From NCBI GenBank assembly GCA_016839875.1, contig JAEOTK010000112.1, forward strand, positions 1 through 9,565: a stretch of 9,565 nucleotides of DNA, written 5' to 3'. The position numbers and the translations under genes are program-made. The notes under the pieces are model-generated. The model made no database searches. It had not been told where the DNA came from and saw only the letters and a program-made list of their open reading frames with translations. Shown piece by piece: positions 7,187 to 9,565 of the stretch (position 1 is its first letter; the number at the start of each line of letters is the position of its first letter). This stretch comes from Candidatus Heimdallarchaeota archaeon. Lineage in GTDB: Archaea; Asgardarchaeota; Heimdallarchaeia; Heimdallarchaeales; Heimdallarchaeaceae.

Positions 7187-8164
7187 TTGGGCGATCTTAT
7201 TCGAAAAATAATCCGAAAGCAAAAGGATGGAACTTTAATAGATGCAATAAAAATCAAGGTTCATCGAAAGTTTTACTTCAATATTAATTATGATTATAAA
7301 AATACAATATTTCTAGCAAGTTCAGGAAGAAGTGGGTCCACCTGGGTTTCGAACATAATTAATTACAAAAATAAATATCGTTATATGTTTGAGCCTTTTC
7401 ATTCAAAATACGTAGATATATGTCGAAATTTCAACTATAGACAATATCTGAGACCAGATAATTCCAAAAAAGAATATCTAGAACCAGCTGAAATAATTCT
7501 AACTGGCCGTATAAGAGATAAATGGATAGATAGGTTCAATAGAAAGTTGATTTGTAGAAACAGATTAATAAAAGATATAAGAGCAAATTTGCTTCTTAAA
7601 TGGTTAAAAAGTAATTTTCCTGAAATGAAAATAGTCTTCCTGCTGAGACACCCAATGGCTGTAGTCAATTCAAGACAAAAACTTGGTTGGGGACCCACTC
7701 TTAAATTCTTCTTGAGTCAAGAAGATTTGAAAGAAGATTATTTGGAGCCATTTATTAGAGATATAAAAAATGCTCAATCAGGATTTGAAGAACAAATATT
7801 CTCCTGGTGTGTTGAAAATTATGTTCCTCTAAAACAATTTAACAGAAATGATATTCATGTTTCTTTCTATGAGGATTTTTGTATAAATGCGGAAAAGACA
7901 ATAGGAACTTTGTTTGATTTTCTTGGAGTAGCATTCAATAGAAAAATCATGGAAAATCTTCATATTCCATCTCCAGAAGTAAGAGATGAAAGTGCAATTC
8001 TTACTGGAGAAAATCTAATTGAAAAATGGAAAAAGAACTTCGGACCTAAGCAAATAAAAACTGCAATTGAAATACTATCATTGTTTGGTCTAGATGAGAT
8101 TTATTCTGAAGATACTATACCTGCATCCGAAAATGTCTTTAAAATATTAAGAAAAAAGAAATAG
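7187..8164 (+). CDS. PAPS-dependent sulfotransferase, operon gene 2
   Basis: 325 residues from a TTG start (328 if the GTG at 7178 is used). The 5'-phosphosulfate-binding loop is FLASSGRSGSTWVSN (42-56). The 3'-phosphate-binding segment is VFLLRHPMAVVNSRQKLGW (150-168), with the family's R..P...v.S spacing (R154, S162). Later, HVSFYEDF (224-231) and TIGTLFDFLG (238-247) match the usual 'YEDL...L..ifeFLG' region of carbohydrate sulfotransferases. The enzyme would move sulfate from PAPS to a hydroxyl or amino group; sitting between two glycosyltransferases makes a glycan the likely acceptor. No signal peptide or membrane span is seen, so sulfation probably takes place in the cytoplasm before export. 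No PAPS synthesis gene is in the window. The start is the uncertain part; the family call is firm. Confidence 0.88.
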   Translation: MGDLIRKIIRKQKDGTLIDAIKIKVHRKFYFNINYDYKNTIFLASSGRSGSTWVSNIINYKNKYRYMFEPFHSKYVDICRNFNYRQYLRPDNSKKEYLEPAEIILTGRIRDKWIDRFNRKLICRNRLIKDIRANLLLKWLKSNFPEMKIVFLLRHPMAVVNSRQKLGWGPTLKFFLSQEDLKEDYLEPFIRDIKNAQSGFEEQIFSWCVENYVPLKQFNRNDIHVSFYEDFCINAEKTIGTLFDFLGVAFNRKIMENLHIPSPEVRDESAILTGENLIEKWKKNFGPKQIKTAIEILSLFGLDEIYSEDTIPASENVFKILRKKK

Positions 8165-8168
8165 AGGA
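8164..8168 (+). promoter_or_regulatory. Ribosome binding site of the second glycosyltransferase
   Basis: GAGGA overlaps the last base of the preceding sulfotransferase stop codon. The GG ends nine bases before the ATG at 8177 and six before the GTG at 8174. The nine-base spacing equals that at the GT-C gene and favours the ATG. Confidence 0.5.
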
Positions 8169-8176
8169 AGATTGTG

Positions 8177-9442
8177 ATGAAGATTCTACTTATATCCTAT
8201 TTTTTCCCTCCAAGTACTAGTGTTGGAGGTTTGAGAGCATATAGTTTTGCAAAATACTTCCCAGAAGAAGGTATTGAAGTCGTGGTACTAACAAGTGAAT
8301 CAGAACTGAAAGAAAACAAGAATCTTCAGAAAGAATATGGCTTAAATGAAATTTACTATGGGAAAAAAGCAAAACTTCGGGATTGGGGATATAAAACTAA
8401 AATATTAGCATTACTTGAGATGTTTAAACTGGATAAAATCTTCTTCTTTCCAGATGTGTATTTCGGCTGGATGAAGTCCGCAGTGAGAATAGGAAGTAAA
8501 GTAATAGAAGAACAAAATCCTGATTATATTGTAGTTACAGCTCCTCCGTTTTCTTCGTTTCTAGTCGCAGAAAAATTATCAACAAAATTTGATATTCCAC
8601 TTATACTTGACTACAGAGATCCATGGAATGGTAATCCAACTATTGAGTTTCCATTCAGTTTTATTGAAAAGAAATACAAGAAGATTGAGACTAAAATTGC
8701 GCAAAAAGCTTCAATGGTTATTACTGTTGGAAAAGAATATGTGAAACTAATATCGGAAACTACAAATATAAATTCCAAAGAAATCAAAGTTATAACTAAT
8801 GGATTTTTTACAGAAAAATTATCCGTGGATAAATTCTTAAAAGAAGATAAGAAATTCATAATTACATTAGTTGGCAGTTTTTATTTATTTTATAAAACAA
8901 CTTTCAATGAGATGATGTTTGGTCTGAAAAAATTTGTGAATGAAATGAAACTTAAGCCAGACCAAATAGAATTTAGATATGCAGGAAGTACTTCTAGAAA
9001 AATAATCAACCGAGCTGTTCAACAAGCTGAGGTTGAGGAATATTTCAAAGATTTAGTCTACCTTAAAGGAGAAGAATATTCAGAGTTACTGCAGAAATCT
9101 CATTTACTCGTTTTAATGGTTCCTCAAAAGCACAAGTATGCTATAGCCACAAAACTCTATGATTACTTAAATTCGAATTCACACATCCTAATAGTAGGAT
9201 ACAAAGGGGAAGCGACAGAAATCTGTAATGATGTTGACCAGATCTATGATGTTGTTAAGCCAATCAGAAATGAGATTGGAAAGAAGTTTTTGCATCTATT
9301 TGAAATGTGGAAAAGTAATGAGTTAAAATATGGCTGTAACACAGAAAAACTGCAAAAGTATGATAGAAGTAATTTAGCGAAAGAATTTGCTAAAAATCTT
9401 AAAGAATTGGACAAAAGAAAATCACAAGAAGAGCGTGATTAA
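8177..9442 (+). CDS. GT4-like glycosyltransferase, operon gene 3
   Basis: 421 residues from the ATG at 8177; a GTG one codon earlier is a less likely start. The N-terminal Rossmann half shows ILLISYFFPPSTSVGGLR (3-20), the common opening of GT4 enzymes that contact the acceptor through a glycine-rich loop. It continues with VVTAPPFSSFLVA (119-131) and LDYRDPW (144-150). The linker leads to KVITNGF (204-210). The C-terminal half has a TLVGSFY strand (230-236), FRYAGST (266-272), LKGEEYSELLQKSHLLVLM (296-314) and IATKLYDYLNSNSHILIVG (323-341). The last is the position of the GT4 'KlyEYla.gkPil' donor-binding motif, with Asp in place of Glu. Product and linkage are unknown. It is 12 bases after one sulfotransferase and 1 base before another, so it is almost surely cotranscribed with both. 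The C-terminus is lysine-rich. Confidence 0.85.
   Translation: MKILLISYFFPPSTSVGGLRAYSFAKYFPEEGIEVVVLTSESELKENKNLQKEYGLNEIYYGKKAKLRDWGYKTKILALLEMFKLDKIFFFPDVYFGWMKSAVRIGSKVIEEQNPDYIVVTAPPFSSFLVAEKLSTKFDIPLILDYRDPWNGNPTIEFPFSFIEKKYKKIETKIAQKASMVITVGKEYVKLISETTNINSKEIKVITNGFFTEKLSVDKFLKEDKKFIITLVGSFYLFYKTTFNEMMFGLKKFVNEMKLKPDQIEFRYAGSTSRKIINRAVQQAEVEEYFKDLVYLKGEEYSELLQKSHLLVLMVPQKHKYAIATKLYDYLNSNSHILIVGYKGEATEICNDVDQIYDVVKPIRNEIGKKFLHLFEMWKSNELKYGCNTEKLQKYDRSNLAKEFAKNLKELDKRKSQEERD
9435..9439 (+). promoter_or_regulatory. Ribosome binding site of the second sulfotransferase
   Basis: GTGAT lies within the last codons of the preceding gene and ends four bases before the ATG at 9444. This is the same geometry as at 7177-7182. 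Confidence 0.5.
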
Positions 9443-9443
9443 T

Positions 9444-9565
9444 ATGAGCTCAAAATCAAGTGTACCTCCAATTATCATCATTGGGATGCATAGATCAGGA
9501 ACAAGTATGCTTTCCAAGATATTAGAAAATTTAGGACTTTTCATCGGATATGAAAAAGAAGATAA
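9444..9565 (+). CDS. Second sulfotransferase, N-terminal part (cut by window edge)
   Basis: Only 40 codons are present; the gene runs off the window. After a short polar start, PIIIIGMHRSGTSMLSKIL (9-27) gives a first beta strand followed by the 5'-phosphosulfate-binding loop GMHRSGTSMLS (14-24). The following helix and ENLGLFIG (28-35) match the start of bacterial and archaeal sulfotransferase-family proteins. The loop differs from that of the first sulfotransferase in the operon (GRSGSTWVS), and here the P-loop comes at residue 14 instead of about 46, so this is a different subfamily and not a recent duplicate. It starts one base after the preceding stop codon, so it belongs to the same operon. 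A P-loop kinase-like ATPase is a minor alternative, because the rest of the protein is not visible. Confidence 0.75.
   Translation, partial: MSSKSSVPPIIIIGMHRSGTSMLSKILENLGLFIGYEKED

Noticed and set aside
6970..7257. Minus-strand open frame across the GT/sulfotransferase junction
   Set aside because: It covers the ends of two real genes on the other strand, has no family resemblance and has serine-rich, low-information content.
1..9565. CRISPR array, insertion sequence or tRNA gene
   Set aside because: No regularly spaced repeats, transposase motifs, terminal inverted repeats or tRNA-like cloverleaf were found by reading both strands.

Overview
This AT-rich window (roughly one third G+C by eye) looks archaeal. 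Archaeal TATA elements lie about 24-45 bases upstream of the genes that open transcription units. Some of those genes have no Shine-Dalgarno (SD) sequence and appear leaderless, while downstream genes carry GGTGAT- or GAGGA-type sites. A NosD-type beta-helix surface protein with a C-terminal membrane anchor also fits. An Asgard archaeon (Heimdallarchaeia- or Lokiarchaeia-like) is my best guess from composition and protein style, but no marker gene here proves it.

Layout. Positions 12-1982 (minus) encode an MFS transporter fused to a C-terminal PhoU/DUF47-like helical domain. It diverges, across a 67-base region with a near-palindromic TATA element, from a multi-membrane-span GT-C (GT87-like) glycosyltransferase at 2050-3321 (plus). 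The 3' end of that gene overlaps by 29 bases, tail to tail, an RlmF/METTL16-family RNA adenine methyltransferase at 3293-4093 (minus), which has an unusual NPPI catalytic motif. Next is a secreted, membrane-anchored NosD-like right-handed beta-helix protein at 4180-6036 (minus).

Across a 211-base divergent region, a tight plus-strand operon begins: GT-B glycosyltransferase (6248-7174), sulfotransferase (7187-8164), GT4-like glycosyltransferase (8177-9442) and a second, different sulfotransferase cut by the window edge (9444-9565). Gaps between these genes are 12, 12 and 1 bases.

How the genes fit together. The alternating glycosyltransferase/sulfotransferase operon most plausibly builds a sulfated surface glycan. 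The GT-C enzyme may add a further sugar from a polyprenyl-phosphate donor on the outer face of the membrane. The beta-helix protein carries eleven N-x-S/T sequons and is a possible acceptor. The MFS-PhoU fusion suggests an internally regulated, perhaps phosphate-linked, transporter. The methyltransferase is probably an unrelated housekeeping gene. Four glycan or surface genes have a longer in-frame start that lies inside or next to the ribosome-binding site; I chose the shorter start in each case.
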